Positions 9,263 to 17,940 of a stretch of 59,457 nt of DNA are shown piece by piece; within the stretch, counting starts at the first letter, position 1; each line of letters starts with the position of its first letter. Source of the stretch: Chelativorans xinjiangensis (lineage in GTDB: Bacteria > Pseudomonadota > Alphaproteobacteria > Rhizobiales > Rhizobiaceae); assembly GCF_009812055.1 (NCBI RefSeq), contig NZ_WQNH01000030.1, forward strand, positions 1 through 59,457. Direction: 5' to 3'. Made by a program: the position numbers and the translations under genes. A model generated the notes under the pieces. The model was not told the DNA's origin. It made no database searches and worked only from the letters and a program-made list of their open reading frames with translations.

Positions 9263-10291
9263 TTGGCAGGACGGCAGAGCAGGGGCGGCGGCAAGGCAAG
9301 AAACTCGGCGGCCGCCGAGATGACCGGCGAGCGACCTGCCGCGCCGTCGCGGTCCGACCGAACGCGCCTGCGCGCCGCCTGGATGTACTACATCGAACAG
9401 ATGACCCAGAGCGACATTGCCGATGTGCTGGGCGTCGGCCGCGTCACGGTCGTGCGCATGCTGGCAGAGGCGCGGTTGCGCAACGAGGTGAAGATCGCCA
9501 TCGAGGGCGAACTGGTCGAGATCGTCGCGCTGGAGCGCCGCCTGGAAAAACGCTTCGGCCTGGAGCGCGCCATCGTGGCGCCGGCATCCGGCCCCGAGGC
9601 CGACGTCACTCCCGCCATCGGAGCGGCCACGGGGCGGTATCTTTCCGAGGCCGTCGAGTCCGGCCTGAGGGTCGGCGTCGGCTGGGGCCGCACACTTCTG
9701 AACTGCCTTCCCTTCCTCACCGGACGCCAGCTCGACGACCTGCAGGTCATCTCGCTTCTGGGCGGCATCATCCATGCGCGCCGGTTCAACCCGGCCGAAT
9801 TCGCCTGGCAATTCGCCCAGGCCTTTCGCGGCAACGCTTATCTCATCCCGGCGCCGGCGCTGGTCGACAGCGCCGAGACGCGGCAGGCACTGATCGAGCG
9901 CTGCGGCCTGAAGGATATCTTCGAGATGGCCAGCGCACTGGATATGGTGGTCTTGAGCGTCGGCGGCCTGGCCGCCGCCACGACGACCACGCATCAGGTG
10001 GGCTTTCTGACGGAGGAGCAACTGGATTCGCTGAAGGCGGCCGGTGCGGTGGGCGACATCCTCTTCCATTTCATCGACCGTCAGGGCCGGATCGTCGACC
10101 ATCCGCTCAACGAGCTCGTCATGTCCGTCGGCCTCGACAAGCTCCGCCACGGCAAGCGGCGGATCCTCACCTCGGGCGGCGCCGACAAGACCGAGGCGCT
10201 GTTCGGCGCCCTGGCGGTGATCGAGCCGCATGTCCTGATCACCGACGAGTTCTCCGCCCGCCGGCTGCTTGAGGGGGGAGAATCGGGTTAG
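9263..10291 (+). CDS. SorC/DeoR-type sugar-binding transcriptional regulator
   Basis: This is a cytoplasmic regulator of 342 residues from the TTG chosen here. A helix-turn-helix (MTQSDIADVLGVGRVTVVRMLAEAR) precedes a SorC sugar-binding domain with the typical VGVGWGRTLLNCLPFL and VGDILFHFIDRQGRIVDHPLNELV blocks. SorC proteins bind phosphorylated sugars or polyols. TTG 9263 follows GGGGAG by 6 nt; an ATG at 9320 would give 324 residues. An even longer frame to 8930 would overlap the divergent gene. Its targets may be that divergent gene or a distant polyol operon such as the PTS at 51-56 kb or the ABC operon; this cannot be told from sequence. Confidence 0.87.
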   Translation: MAGRQSRGGGKARNSAAAEMTGERPAAPSRSDRTRLRAAWMYYIEQMTQSDIADVLGVGRVTVVRMLAEARLRNEVKIAIEGELVEIVALERRLEKRFGLERAIVAPASGPEADVTPAIGAATGRYLSEAVESGLRVGVGWGRTLLNCLPFLTGRQLDDLQVISLLGGIIHARRFNPAEFAWQFAQAFRGNAYLIPAPALVDSAETRQALIERCGLKDIFEMASALDMVVLSVGGLAAATTTTHQVGFLTEEQLDSLKAAGAVGDILFHFIDRQGRIVDHPLNELVMSVGLDKLRHGKRRILTSGGADKTEALFGALAVIEPHVLITDEFSARRLLEGGESG

Positions 10292-10334
10292 AGCGTTCTG
10301 CAGTTAGCTTGGCGTAAACTTTCCCGGATAGCCC

Positions 10335-10516
10335 GGCGCCCCTTCGCGCCCCCCTCTGTCCTGCCGGACATCTCCCCCACGAGGGGGGAGATCGCGCCGG
10401 CCGCTTGCTTCGGCACCTGCAACCTTGGCGATTGGCGAAAGCAATGGCGACGGCCGATCTCCCCCCTTTTGTGGGGGAGATGTCCGGCAGGACAGAGGGG
10501 GGCGCGAAAGAGCGCC
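10335..10516. repeat. MITE-like repeat, near-intact copy A2
   Basis: A 182-nt element has a 46-nt left terminal repeat at 10335-10380, identical to that of the copy at 44818. The right repeat at 10471-10516 differs from perfect complementarity at two positions near its outer end. The core includes GGCCGCTTGCTTCGGCACC. It occupies most of the gap between the SorC-type regulator and hslO and encodes nothing. It may also serve as a transcription barrier between the convergent genes. Confidence 0.9.
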
Positions 10517-10588
10517 GGCTTCTCTGTTCTTTGATTCCACCTAAATGGAGCCTGCTGTAACAGGAACCGAAATCTGGAGTTACCGGCC

Positions 10589-11572
10589 TTACTCGAAATC
10601 CTCCGGATCGAAGACGTACTCCTTCGAGCAGAACTCGCAGTTGACGCGGATGATGCCGTCTTCCGTGCTCTCCTCGATCTCTTCGGCCGTGAAACCATCG
10701 AGGATGGCTTTGATCTTGTCGCGCGAGCACGAGCATTCGTCTTTCACGTCCACGCCCTCGTAGACGCGAACGCCCTGTTCGTGGAACAGGCGGTAAAGCA
10801 GGCGCTCCGTGCCGACGGAGGGGTCGAGCAGTTCGTCCGGCTCCACCGTCTCCAAAAGCGCCAGCGCTTCCTGCCAGGCGTTGTCTTCCGGGTGACCGTT
10901 GCCGTTGCCGTCCTCATCGCCGTCGCCGCCCGGCAGGTCGGCCATGCGGCTGCGCTCGGGCGCCGCCGGCAGGAACTGCAGGATGAGGCCGCCGGCGCGC
11001 CAGCGCTCCGCGCCGCTGTCGCCCGGCACCACAATGCGGGCGACGCCGAGCCGCACCTCGGTGGGGATCTGCTCCGACTGGCGGAAATAGGTGCGCGCGA
11101 CGTCCTCCAGCGTGGAGCCGTTGAGCTCGACGACGCCCTGATAGCGCTGGGTATGCTCGCCCTGGTCGATGGTGAGCGCCAGCACGCCGACGCCAAGCAG
11201 CGCTTCGGGCGAAGCCTCCCCCTCGGCGACGGCCTCGTCCAGGCGCTCCTGATCGAAGCGTGCATAGGCGCGCACGGAGCCTGGGGTGGCAAAATCGGCC
11301 ACCAGCATGTCGACCGGGCCGTCCGTGCGCGTCTGGACGATGAACTTGCCGTCGAACTTGAGCGAGCTGCCGAGGAGCACGGTGAGCACGATCACCTCGG
11401 CGAGCAGGCGCGCCACCGGTTCGGGATAGTCGTGCCGCGCAAGGATCTGGTCGAGCATCGGGCCGACCTGGACGGCGCGGCCGCGCACGTCCAGCGCCTC
11501 CACGTCGAAAGGGACGACATGGTCGTCGCCGGCGAAGCCGAACTCTCCCAGTCTGATGTTCTGCTCGCTCAC
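10589..11572 (-). CDS. hslO: Redox-regulated chaperone Hsp33
   Basis: This is the 327-residue cytoplasmic holdase activated by oxidation. The C-terminal zinc site is complete: CSC near residue 278 and CEFC near residue 313, giving the CxC...CxxC pattern of the redox switch. The N-terminal chaperone domain has the [17 protein letters not shown] block. An unusual Gly/Asn/Asp-rich insert ([16 protein letters not shown]) sits in the linker. The GTG start at 11572 overlaps the argF stop codon as GTGA. The operon argD-argF-hslO is common in related alphaproteobacteria. Confidence 0.95.
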   Translation of the reverse strand: MSEQNIRLGEFGFAGDDHVVPFDVEALDVRGRAVQVGPMLDQILARHDYPEPVARLLAEVIVLTVLLGSSLKFDGKFIVQTRTDGPVDMLVADFATPGSVRAYARFDQERLDEAVAEGEASPEALLGVGVLALTIDQGEHTQRYQGVVELNGSTLEDVARTYFRQSEQIPTEVRLGVARIVVPGDSGAERWRAGGLILQFLPAAPERSRMADLPGGDGDEDGNGNGHPEDNAWQEALALLETVEPDELLDPSVGTERLLYRLFHEQGVRVYEGVDVKDECSCSRDKIKAILDGFTAEEIEESTEDGIIRVNCEFCSKEYVFDPEDFE

Positions 11573-12483
11573 GGATTGAGGCACCAGGCAAGAACCGCTT
11601 TCTGAGCATGAAGACGGTTTTCCGCCTCGTCGAAGACCACCGAGTGCGGCCCGTCGATGACGGCGTCCGTCACCTCCTCGCCGCGGTGCGCCGGCAGGCA
11701 GTGCATGAACAGGGCGTCGTCCTTGGCGTGACGCATGAGCTCTTCGTTCACCTGATAGGGCTGGAACACATTGTGGCCGCGGGCGCGATGCTCCTGGCCC
11801 ATGGAGACCCAGGTGTCGGTGACCACGCAATCGGCGTCCCGCACCGCCTCCTCGGGCGAATGGGAGATCGCGACGCGGCCGCCGTTGGCCTTGGCCCACT
11901 CGATATAGTGCGGTTCCGGCTCGCTGCCCGCGGGCACGGCGACGTTCAGCCGGAAGCCGAAGCGGGCGGAGGCCTCGAGCATGGAGTGCAGCACGTTGTT
12001 GCCGTCGCCGGTCCAGGCGAAGAGCCGGTCCTTCACGCTGCCGCGATGCTCCTCGAAGGTCATGATATCGGCCATGATCTGGCAGGGATGCGTGTCGTCG
12101 GTGAGCCCGTTGATGACGGGTACCGTGGCATTCTCCGCCAGCTCCATAAGCCGGCCATGGCTGGTGGTGCGGATCATGATGGCGTCGACATAGCGCGACA
12201 GCACCTTGGCCGTGTCGGCGATGGTCTCGCTGCGGCCGAGCTGCATTTCCGCGCCCGTCAGCATGATGGTTTCGCCGCCGAGCTGGCGCATGCCGACATC
12301 GAAGGAAACGCGCGTGCGCGTCGACGGCTTGTCGAAGATCATGGCCAGCACCTTGCCGGCGAAGGGCATTTCGCGCTCGCCCGCCTTAAGCTTCTCCTTG
12401 CGTGTGCGCGCGTCGTCGAGCATGAGGCGCAGATCGCCGGCGGAGACGGCGGAAATGTCGATGAAGTGGCGTGGGCTCGTCAT
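11569..12483 (-). CDS. argF: Ornithine carbamoyltransferase
   Basis: This 304-residue cytosolic enzyme makes citrulline from ornithine and carbamoyl phosphate in arginine biosynthesis. The carbamoyl-phosphate loop STRTR is at 54-58, followed by HPCQ and the catalytic HCLP at 261-264. The ornithine-loop SMG (WVSMGQE) is present, which separates it from aspartate carbamoyltransferase. It lies 14 nt after argD and overlaps hslO. Confidence 0.97.
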   Translation of the reverse strand: MTSPRHFIDISAVSAGDLRLMLDDARTRKEKLKAGEREMPFAGKVLAMIFDKPSTRTRVSFDVGMRQLGGETIMLTGAEMQLGRSETIADTAKVLSRYVDAIMIRTTSHGRLMELAENATVPVINGLTDDTHPCQIMADIMTFEEHRGSVKDRLFAWTGDGNNVLHSMLEASARFGFRLNVAVPAGSEPEPHYIEWAKANGGRVAISHSPEEAVRDADCVVTDTWVSMGQEHRARGHNVFQPYQVNEELMRHAKDDALFMHCLPAHRGEEVTDAVIDGPHSVVFDEAENRLHAQKAVLAWCLNP

Positions 12484-12497
12484 GGGCCTTCCTTCCC

Positions 12498-13694
12498 TCA
12501 GCCGTCAGCCGGCTCGGCGGCGGCCGTCACCGCCTGCATGGCGGCGTGGATGCGCGCCAGCGCATCCTGGATTTCCTCGTCGCTGACGTTGAGCGGGGGA
12601 AGCAGGCGCAGCACGTTTTCGCCGGCCGGCGCGCACAGAAGCTTCTCCTCCCGCATCGCCTTCTGGACGACGGCATTGGGAACCTTGCAGCGTATGCCCA
12701 GCATCAGGCCCTCGCCGCGGATTTCCTCGACGATCTCGGGGAACTCGTCGGCGATGGCGGCAAGCCCCTGCTTCAGGAGCAGGCCCCTGCGCGCCACGTC
12801 CTCCAGGAACCCTTCCTCCAGCACGATGTCGAGCACCGCATTGCCGACCGCCATGGCGAGCGGGTTGCCGCCGAAGGTGGTGCCGTGCACGCCGGGCGTC
12901 ATGCCCTTGGCCGCCTCCTCGGTGGCGAGGCAGGCACCCAGGGGAAAGCCGCCGCCGATGCCCTTGGCGACGGCCGCGATGTCCGGGTTCACGCCCGACC
13001 ACTCGTGCGCCAGGAACTTGCCGGTACGGCCGACACCGCTCTGCACCTCGTCGAGGACGAGAAGCAGCCCGTGCCTGTCGCACAGTTCGCGCAGCTTGCG
13101 CATGGCCGGCAGGGAAAGCCGGCGAATGCCGCCCTCGCCCTGCACCGGCTCGACGAGGATTGCGGCGGTGTCCGGCCCGATCGCCTTCTCCACCGCCTCC
13201 GTATCGCCGAACGGCACCTGGTCGAAGCCCTCGACCGCCGGGCCGAAGCCCTCCAGGTACTTCTTCTGCCCGCCGGCGGCGATGGTGGCGAGCGTCCGCC
13301 CGTGGAAGGCGCCTTCGAAGGTGATGATGCGGACGCGGTTTTCCTCGCCGTTGACGAAGTGGTAGCGCCTGGCGGTCTTGATGGCGCATTCCAGCGCCTC
13401 CGCACCGGAATTGGTGAAGAACACCTTGTCGGCGAAGCTTGCCTCCGCCAGCCGCTCGCCGAGCCGGCTCTGGCCGGGAATCTCGTAGAGATTGGAGATG
13501 TGCCAGAGGCGGCCCGCCTGGCCGACGAGCGCCGCCACCAGATGCGGGTGCGCGTGCCCCAGCGAATTGACGGCGATGCCGGCGGCGAAGTCGAGATAGC
13601 GCGTGCCGTCGGCGGTCATCAGCCACGAGCCTTCGCCGCGCTCGAAGGCGAGGGGAAGTCGAGCAAACGTATCGTAAAGCGCCGAACCGCTCAT
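12498..13694 (-). CDS. argD: Acetylornithine / aspartate aminotransferase family protein
   Basis: This 398-residue class III PLP aminotransferase acts in arginine biosynthesis (N-acetylglutamate semialdehyde to N-acetylornithine). [15 protein letters not shown] binds the PLP phosphate, [12 protein letters not shown] carries the PLP-contacting Asp, and the Schiff-base lysine is K244 in [12 protein letters not shown]. The ATG at 13694 follows GGAGAAAG. An in-frame extension to 13832 has no family similarity and was rejected. It is followed by argF, and it is divergent from gcrA across a 383-nt region. Confidence 0.95.
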   Translation of the reverse strand: MSGSALYDTFARLPLAFERGEGSWLMTADGTRYLDFAAGIAVNSLGHAHPHLVAALVGQAGRLWHISNLYEIPGQSRLGERLAEASFADKVFFTNSGAEALECAIKTARRYHFVNGEENRVRIITFEGAFHGRTLATIAAGGQKKYLEGFGPAVEGFDQVPFGDTEAVEKAIGPDTAAILVEPVQGEGGIRRLSLPAMRKLRELCDRHGLLLVLDEVQSGVGRTGKFLAHEWSGVNPDIAAVAKGIGGGFPLGACLATEEAAKGMTPGVHGTTFGGNPLAMAVGNAVLDIVLEEGFLEDVARRGLLLKQGLAAIADEFPEIVEEIRGEGLMLGIRCKVPNAVVQKAMREEKLLCAPAGENVLRLLPPLNVSDEEIQDALARIHAAMQAVTAAAEPADG

Positions 13695-14077
13695 GAATAC
13701 TTTCTCCGGAGGGCCTGTGGGGGCGGCATGGGAAACGCCGCCGGCAGGCCGATGAAACCAAAATGCCGCCCGGGGGGCGGCACGCGGGCTTTTATCAGGG
13801 TTTTCCGGCGCGAAGTCAACGCGCGGCGGCAATTCCCGAGATCAGCCTCGGCATCGCTGCAGGGCGAGGATTCGCTCAAGTTGGGGAAAACCGAGAAAAC
13901 AGATTCGCGGCGCCTGTCGGACTCTTGTCACCGAGTCAACCGATAATGTAGCTTGCCCCTGTAACGACTACATTTCGTGCGGCGATCATCATACCCGAGT
14001 AGATGTGGTGTCCATCCGGCTTTGTGCCGGGCGGAAGCCCACCCGGATTCCGCACGCTTGCACAGGAGCGTGTCCTG
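13695..14077. promoter_or_regulatory. Shared argD/gcrA control region with five GANTC sites
   Basis: This 383-nt region holds no gene that I can support. Five GANTC motifs occur within 182 nt: 13869-13873, 13902-13906, 13920-13924, 13933-13937 and 14046-14050. GANTC is the CcrM methylation site, and GcrA acts at promoters with methylated GANTC. An inverted repeat AATGTAG/CTACATT at 13945-13951 and 13968-13974 is also present. A GC-rich hairpin at 13765-13781 (GCCGCCC/GGGCGGC), followed on the minus strand by ATTTT, lies in the presumed argD leader and could attenuate. Confidence 0.55.
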
Positions 14078-14593
14078 ATGAACTGGACAGACGAGCGCGT
14101 CGAGATGCTGAAGAAGCTTTGGGCCGAGGGCCTGAGCGCGAGCCAGATCGCCGCGCAGCTGGGCGGCGTCAGCCGCAACGCTGTCATCGGCAAGGTGCAC
14201 CGGCTGAAGCTTTCCAGCCGCGGTCGCGCCACCGCTTCCCCGGCGCGGCAGAAGAAGAGCGCGGCTACCGGCGGTGGTGGCGGTGCGCGGCGGCAGCGCA
14301 GCGGCTCCCGCCCGGTCACTGCTTCCGTGGGAGCCACCGCGCTCAAGGTGCAGTTCGAGGAGGACGCGGTCGCCTACCAGCACCTGCGCCCGGTCGAGAA
14401 TGTCGTGGTTCCGATCTCCCGCAATCTCAAGCTGGTGCAGCTTACCGAGCACACATGCAAGTGGCCGAACGGTGACCCGCTTTCCGAGGATTTCAGCTTC
14501 TGCGGCAATGATGCGGGGGAAAGCAGCCCCTACTGCACCTACCACTCCAGGCTCGCCTACCAGCCGGCCTCGGAGCGCCGCCGCAACCGATAG
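14078..14593 (+). CDS. gcrA: GcrA cell cycle regulator
   Basis: This 171-residue sigma70-associated regulator of alphaproteobacterial cell-cycle genes is recruited to promoters carrying methylated GANTC. The N-terminus MNWTDERVEMLKKLWAEG and the helix-turn-helix ASQIAAQLGGVSRNAVIGKVHRL are diagnostic. A basic Gly/Arg/Ser linker follows. The C-terminal RNA-polymerase-binding part contains CKWPNGDP, FCG and PYCTYH cysteine motifs. The ATG at 14078 has AGGAG nine nt upstream; an in-frame ATG at 14003 would add 25 residues foreign to the family. A terminator follows. Confidence 0.96.
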   Translation: MNWTDERVEMLKKLWAEGLSASQIAAQLGGVSRNAVIGKVHRLKLSSRGRATASPARQKKSAATGGGGGARRQRSGSRPVTASVGATALKVQFEEDAVAYQHLRPVENVVVPISRNLKLVQLTEHTCKWPNGDPLSEDFSFCGNDAGESSPYCTYHSRLAYQPASERRRNR

Positions 14594-14641
14594 AGCAATT
14601 CCAGGAAAAGTGGAAACCGGTTTTCCGTCCGGAATTGCGAT
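14593..14641. repeat. Dispersed palindromic element, partial copy B1
   Basis: About 49 nt immediately after the gcrA stop (CAATTCC, then GGAAAAGTGGAAACCGGTTTTCC, then GGAATTGCGA) match the first half of the elements at 38704-38806 and 59318-59419. The second hairpin half is missing. Confidence 0.85.
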
Positions 14642-14681
14642 CAAGCAAAGGGCGGGACGACCGCGGGGGTGGGGACATCCT

Positions 14682-14707
14682 GAGGCGGCGCAAGCCGCCT
14701 CTTTTTT
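14682..14707 (+). terminator. Rho-independent terminator after gcrA
   Basis: A perfect 8-bp stem GAGGCGGC/GCCGCCTC with a GCAA loop is followed by six T. It lies 88 nt after the gcrA stop and also faces convergent phoU. Confidence 0.92.
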
Positions 14708-14759
14708 GTCCGCTGTCAGATAGGCGCCTCCGCGTGTCGCGGACAAGCGCCGGCGTCCG

Positions 14760-15482
14760 TCAACTTTCCTGCTGCGTCGGCGCCACCACCTTGTGGCTCT
14801 TGTCTTCCTTCGGCCGCTCGGGCGACAGCACGGTGCCGGTGACGATGTGATAGACGGTCTCGGCGATGTTGGTGGCGTGGTCGCCGATGCGCTCGATGTT
14901 CTTGGCGCAGAAGACGAGGTGGGTGCAGGCGGTGATGTTGCGGGGGTCTTCCATCATGTACGTCAAAAGCTCGCGGAAAAGCGAGGTGTACATGGCGTCG
15001 ATCTCTTCATCGCGGTCGCGCACGAAGCTGATCTTATCGGCGGAGTGGGAGGCGTAGGCGTCGAGCACCTCCTTGAGCTGGGTAAGCGCCAGGTCGGATA
15101 AGGCCGACAGGCCACGGAAGAGCCGCGTCGGCTGGCGCGCTTCCGTTACCGCGACGACGCGCTTGGCGATGTTCTTGCCCAGGTCGCCGATGCGCTCCAG
15201 ATCGCCGGAAATGCGGATGGCACCGACGATCTCGCGCAGATCCGCCGCCATCGGTTGGCGCTTGGCGATGATGACGACGGCCTTCTCGCCGATCTCGCGT
15301 TCCTTCTCGTCGAGGAAGGCGTCGTCCTCGATCACTTTCTTGGCAAGCGCGGCATCGCCGCTCACCAGCGCCGCGACCGCCTGCTCCACCATGCGTTCGG
15401 CATAGCCGCCCATCCCGCCGATCTGGTTGGTCAGGAGGCGCAGTTCCTCGTCGAACGAACGCATGATGTGCTGGCTTTGCAT
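14760..15482 (-). CDS. phoU: Phosphate signalling regulator PhoU
   Basis: This 240-residue cytoplasmic all-helical protein couples the Pst transporter to the PhoR kinase and represses the Pho response when phosphate is ample. Two PhoU repeats are visible: the first around ERMVEQAVAALVSGD to SGDLERIGDLGKNIAKR, the second ending CAKNIERIGDHATNIAETVYHIV. Both carry the metal-binding E/DxxRxGDxxxN motif. It lies 102 nt downstream of phoR with no pst genes between, unlike the usual phoR-pstSCAB-phoU-phoB arrangement. No phoB follows. Confidence 0.95.
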   Translation of the reverse strand: MQSQHIMRSFDEELRLLTNQIGGMGGYAERMVEQAVAALVSGDAALAKKVIEDDAFLDEKEREIGEKAVVIIAKRQPMAADLREIVGAIRISGDLERIGDLGKNIAKRVVAVTEARQPTRLFRGLSALSDLALTQLKEVLDAYASHSADKISFVRDRDEEIDAMYTSLFRELLTYMMEDPRNITACTHLVFCAKNIERIGDHATNIAETVYHIVTGTVLSPERPKEDKSHKVVAPTQQES

Positions 15483-15584
15483 GGGTTACCGTTCCGCTGG
15501 CGCAAATCACCTATGGTCCTTCGTAGGCTACCCAGATGACGAGAAAAAGAAATAGGCCTGTGCACGAGGATTGCCAATGCCGCT

Positions 15585-16853
15585 CTATCGGGCCGGCGGG
15601 AAATGAACCGTGAAGGACGAGCCTTCGCCCACGCGTGACTTGATCGACAGGCGCGCGCCGTGGCGGGTGAGGATGTGCTTGACGATCGACAGGCCGAGGC
15701 CGGTGCCCTTCTGGGCACGGCTCGTCTCCACGTCGACGCGGTAGAAGCGCTCGGTGATGCGCGGAATGTGCTCCTCTGCGATCCCCGGGCCGAAATCGGT
15801 CACGGTGACGGTCTTCTCCGCGCCGGGCCCGGCATCTTCGGCCGAGACGACCACGCGGCCGCCAGCGCTTCCGTATTTGCAGGCGTTCTCCACCAGGTTC
15901 TCGAACACCTGCACCAATTCGTCGCGGTCGCCCGCCACCTCCAGCGGCGTCTCCGGCAGCTCGAAGGCGATGGTAACGCCGGATTCGCGCGCAAGGTGGG
16001 CCAGCGAATCCCCAACACCCTTCAAGAGCAGGCGCATGTCGACCTTTTCGCTCGGCGTCACGTAGGGCCTTATTTCCAGGCGGGATAGGGACAGGAGGTC
16101 GTCGATCAGCCGCGCCATGCGGGCGGTCTGGTTCTGCATGATCTGCAGGAAATTCTCACGCGCCTTCGGGTCGTCGCGGGCTGGCCCGCGCAATGTCTCG
16201 ATGAAGCCGGCGACGGAGGCGAGCGGCGTGCGCAGCTCATGGCTGGCATTGGCGATGAAGTCGGCGCGCATACGGTCGATGCGGCGCGCCTCGCTCTGAT
16301 CCTTGAACAGCAGCACGAAAAGCCCGGTTCCCTCGCCAATGGGCATGGCCGAGACGCGGTAGACGCGCTCGATCGGCACGCGCTCGGCATAGTCCGTCGC
16401 CGAAGGCTCATCGCCGCCCGCAAGCACGCGGGCGATGAAATCGTGCATCTCCGGTGCGCGGAACTTGAGCTGCAGCGAAACGCCGGGCGCGATGGGGCCG
16501 AAGGCCGCCGCCGCCGCGGCGTTGGCGTAGACGACCTCGCCGCCACGGTTGAAGATATAGAGCGGGTCCTGGACCGCCGCGGCGAGATGGATGGCCGGCA
16601 GCGTGTCTATATCGGGGGCGAGGCCTTCGCTTCGCTGCATGGCAACATGTTCGCCGCGCCTGCCGGGGAACAGCATCGCCACGGCAAACACGAAGGCGAC
16701 GGCGCCCGCGGCAGCCAGGCCGTTGCCGCCTAAATAGAGATCGAGGGCCAGAAACGCAGCCGAAGCTGCAGCCAGCACCGGCCAATTGCGGCCAAGGCGC
16801 CTTATCACTGCCTTTAGCCATCCGGGTGACGAGCCGTTATCGTCATCTTCCAT
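15585..16853 (-). CDS. phoR: Phosphate regulon sensor histidine kinase PhoR
   Basis: This 422-residue membrane-bound sensor kinase has two hydrophobic segments at about 24-41 and 46-63, and a PAS domain at about 86-190. The phosphoacceptor H205 lies in [16 protein letters not shown]. The ATPase domain follows with the N box ([13 protein letters not shown]), G1 (VTDFGPGI) and G2 ([11 protein letters not shown]). Start ATG 16853 was chosen; an in-frame GTG at 16871 would add six residues. The short periplasm-poor N-terminus and adjacency to phoU support PhoR rather than another kinase. The partner PhoB is not in the window. Confidence 0.93.
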   Translation of the reverse strand: MEDDDNGSSPGWLKAVIRRLGRNWPVLAAASAAFLALDLYLGGNGLAAAGAVAFVFAVAMLFPGRRGEHVAMQRSEGLAPDIDTLPAIHLAAAVQDPLYIFNRGGEVVYANAAAAAAFGPIAPGVSLQLKFRAPEMHDFIARVLAGGDEPSATDYAERVPIERVYRVSAMPIGEGTGLFVLLFKDQSEARRIDRMRADFIANASHELRTPLASVAGFIETLRGPARDDPKARENFLQIMQNQTARMARLIDDLLSLSRLEIRPYVTPSEKVDMRLLLKGVGDSLAHLARESGVTIAFELPETPLEVAGDRDELVQVFENLVENACKYGSAGGRVVVSAEDAGPGAEKTVTVTDFGPGIAEEHIPRITERFYRVDVETSRAQKGTGLGLSIVKHILTRHGARLSIKSRVGEGSSFTVHFPPAR

Positions 16854-16877
16854 GCGTGCATCCCTGTCCACAGGCCC

Positions 16878-16982
16878 CGGTGCATCGGCCCGAAAATCGG
16901 AACCGATTTTCGGAAAGCACGATGCGTGGATTAACCTACCGCATCCTTCGTGTGCCCTAAGAACGCACGAAGGATGCGGTAG
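16878..16982. repeat. Two inverted repeats between phoR and ppk2
   Basis: CCGAAAATCGG/CCGATTTTCGG (16890-16900 with 16903-16913) is a perfect 11-bp palindrome; this motif looks like a common rhizobial intergenic sequence. Next, a perfect 17-bp inverted repeat pairs 16936-16952 with 16966-16982 around a 13-nt loop. Both lie in the divergent phoR/ppk2 control region. I find no good Pho box there. Confidence 0.8.
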
Positions 16983-17040
16983 ACCTTGCCGGGCACCGCC
17001 AATAGCATCAACCTACTATCGCTGCGAGGGATCGACTTTT

Positions 17041-17940
17041 ATGAACAAGGCTCTGGATAACGACACTTCCGAAATCCGCAAGTCGCTGATGCTGTCCGTC
17101 GATGGGGTCGAGCGCCTGTTCGACATCGACGACCCCAAGCTTCCGGGGTGGATCGAGGACCATGCGCTCACGGGAGGCGGCTACCCCCACGACGAGAAGC
17201 TGAAGAAGAAGACCTACGAGAAGCAACTCGAGGCGCTGCAGATCGAACTGGTGAAGGTGCAGAACTGGCTGCGGGAAAGCGGTGAGCGGGTGGTGGCGGT
17301 GTTCGAGGGCCGCGACGCGGCCGGCAAGGGCGGCAGCATCAAGCGCGTGCGCGAATATCTGAGCCCGCGCACCGCGCGCAACGTGGCGCTGGTGAAACCG
17401 ACGGAGACCGAGCGCGGGCAGTGGTATTTCCAGCGCTATGCGGCGCAGCTTCCGACCGCCGGCGAGTTCGTGACCTTCGACCGCTCCTGGTACAACCGGG
17501 GCGTCATAGAGCCCGTGATGGGCTTCTGCACGCCGCAAGAGCACGAAAAGTTCTTGGACGAGGCGCCGAAGTTCGAGCGCATGATCGTCAATGACGGCAT
17601 CCACCTTTTCAAGTTCTGGCTGAACATCGGCCGCGAGACCCAGCTCAAGCGGTTCCACGCCCGCCGGCACAGCCGGCTGAAATACTGGAAGTTCTCTTCG
17701 GTCGATCTGGCCGCCATGGAGAGATGGGACGACTTCACGCGCATGCGCGATCTCATGATCGAGCGCACCCATACCGATTATGCACCGTGGACGGTCGTTC
17801 TGGCGAACGACAAGCGCCGGGCACGCCTGGGGGTGATCCGCCACATGCTGGCCGCACTGTCCTACCCTGGCCGCAATGTCGAGGCGATCGGTGAGGAGGA
17901 CAAGAAAGTGGTCGGTGCAGGTCCCGCCTTCCTGCGCTGA
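17041..17940 (+). CDS. ppk2: Polyphosphate kinase 2
   Basis: This 299-residue cytosolic enzyme moves phosphate between polyphosphate and nucleotides, in this family usually favouring GDP/ADP phosphorylation. Walker [10 protein letters not shown] is at 90-98 and Walker B FDRSWYNR at 146-153. The family block [21 protein letters not shown] and the C-terminal [21 protein letters not shown] complete the class I PPK2 fold. The ATG at 17041 opens MNKALDND; longer frames upstream cross the inverted repeats. Divergent from phoR, it fits a phosphate-storage role. Its last 79 nt overlap the convergent glycosyltransferase gene. Confidence 0.95.
   Translation: MNKALDNDTSEIRKSLMLSVDGVERLFDIDDPKLPGWIEDHALTGGGYPHDEKLKKKTYEKQLEALQIELVKVQNWLRESGERVVAVFEGRDAAGKGGSIKRVREYLSPRTARNVALVKPTETERGQWYFQRYAAQLPTAGEFVTFDRSWYNRGVIEPVMGFCTPQEHEKFLDEAPKFERMIVNDGIHLFKFWLNIGRETQLKRFHARRHSRLKYWKFSSVDLAAMERWDDFTRMRDLMIERTHTDYAPWTVVLANDKRRARLGVIRHMLAALSYPGRNVEAIGEEDKKVVGAGPAFLR

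Noticed and set aside
13925-13947. Canonical promoter TTGTCA...GATAAT for gcrA
   Set aside because: The spacing is only 11 nt, too short for a sigma70 promoter. GcrA-type promoters are relaxed, so no promoter was called.
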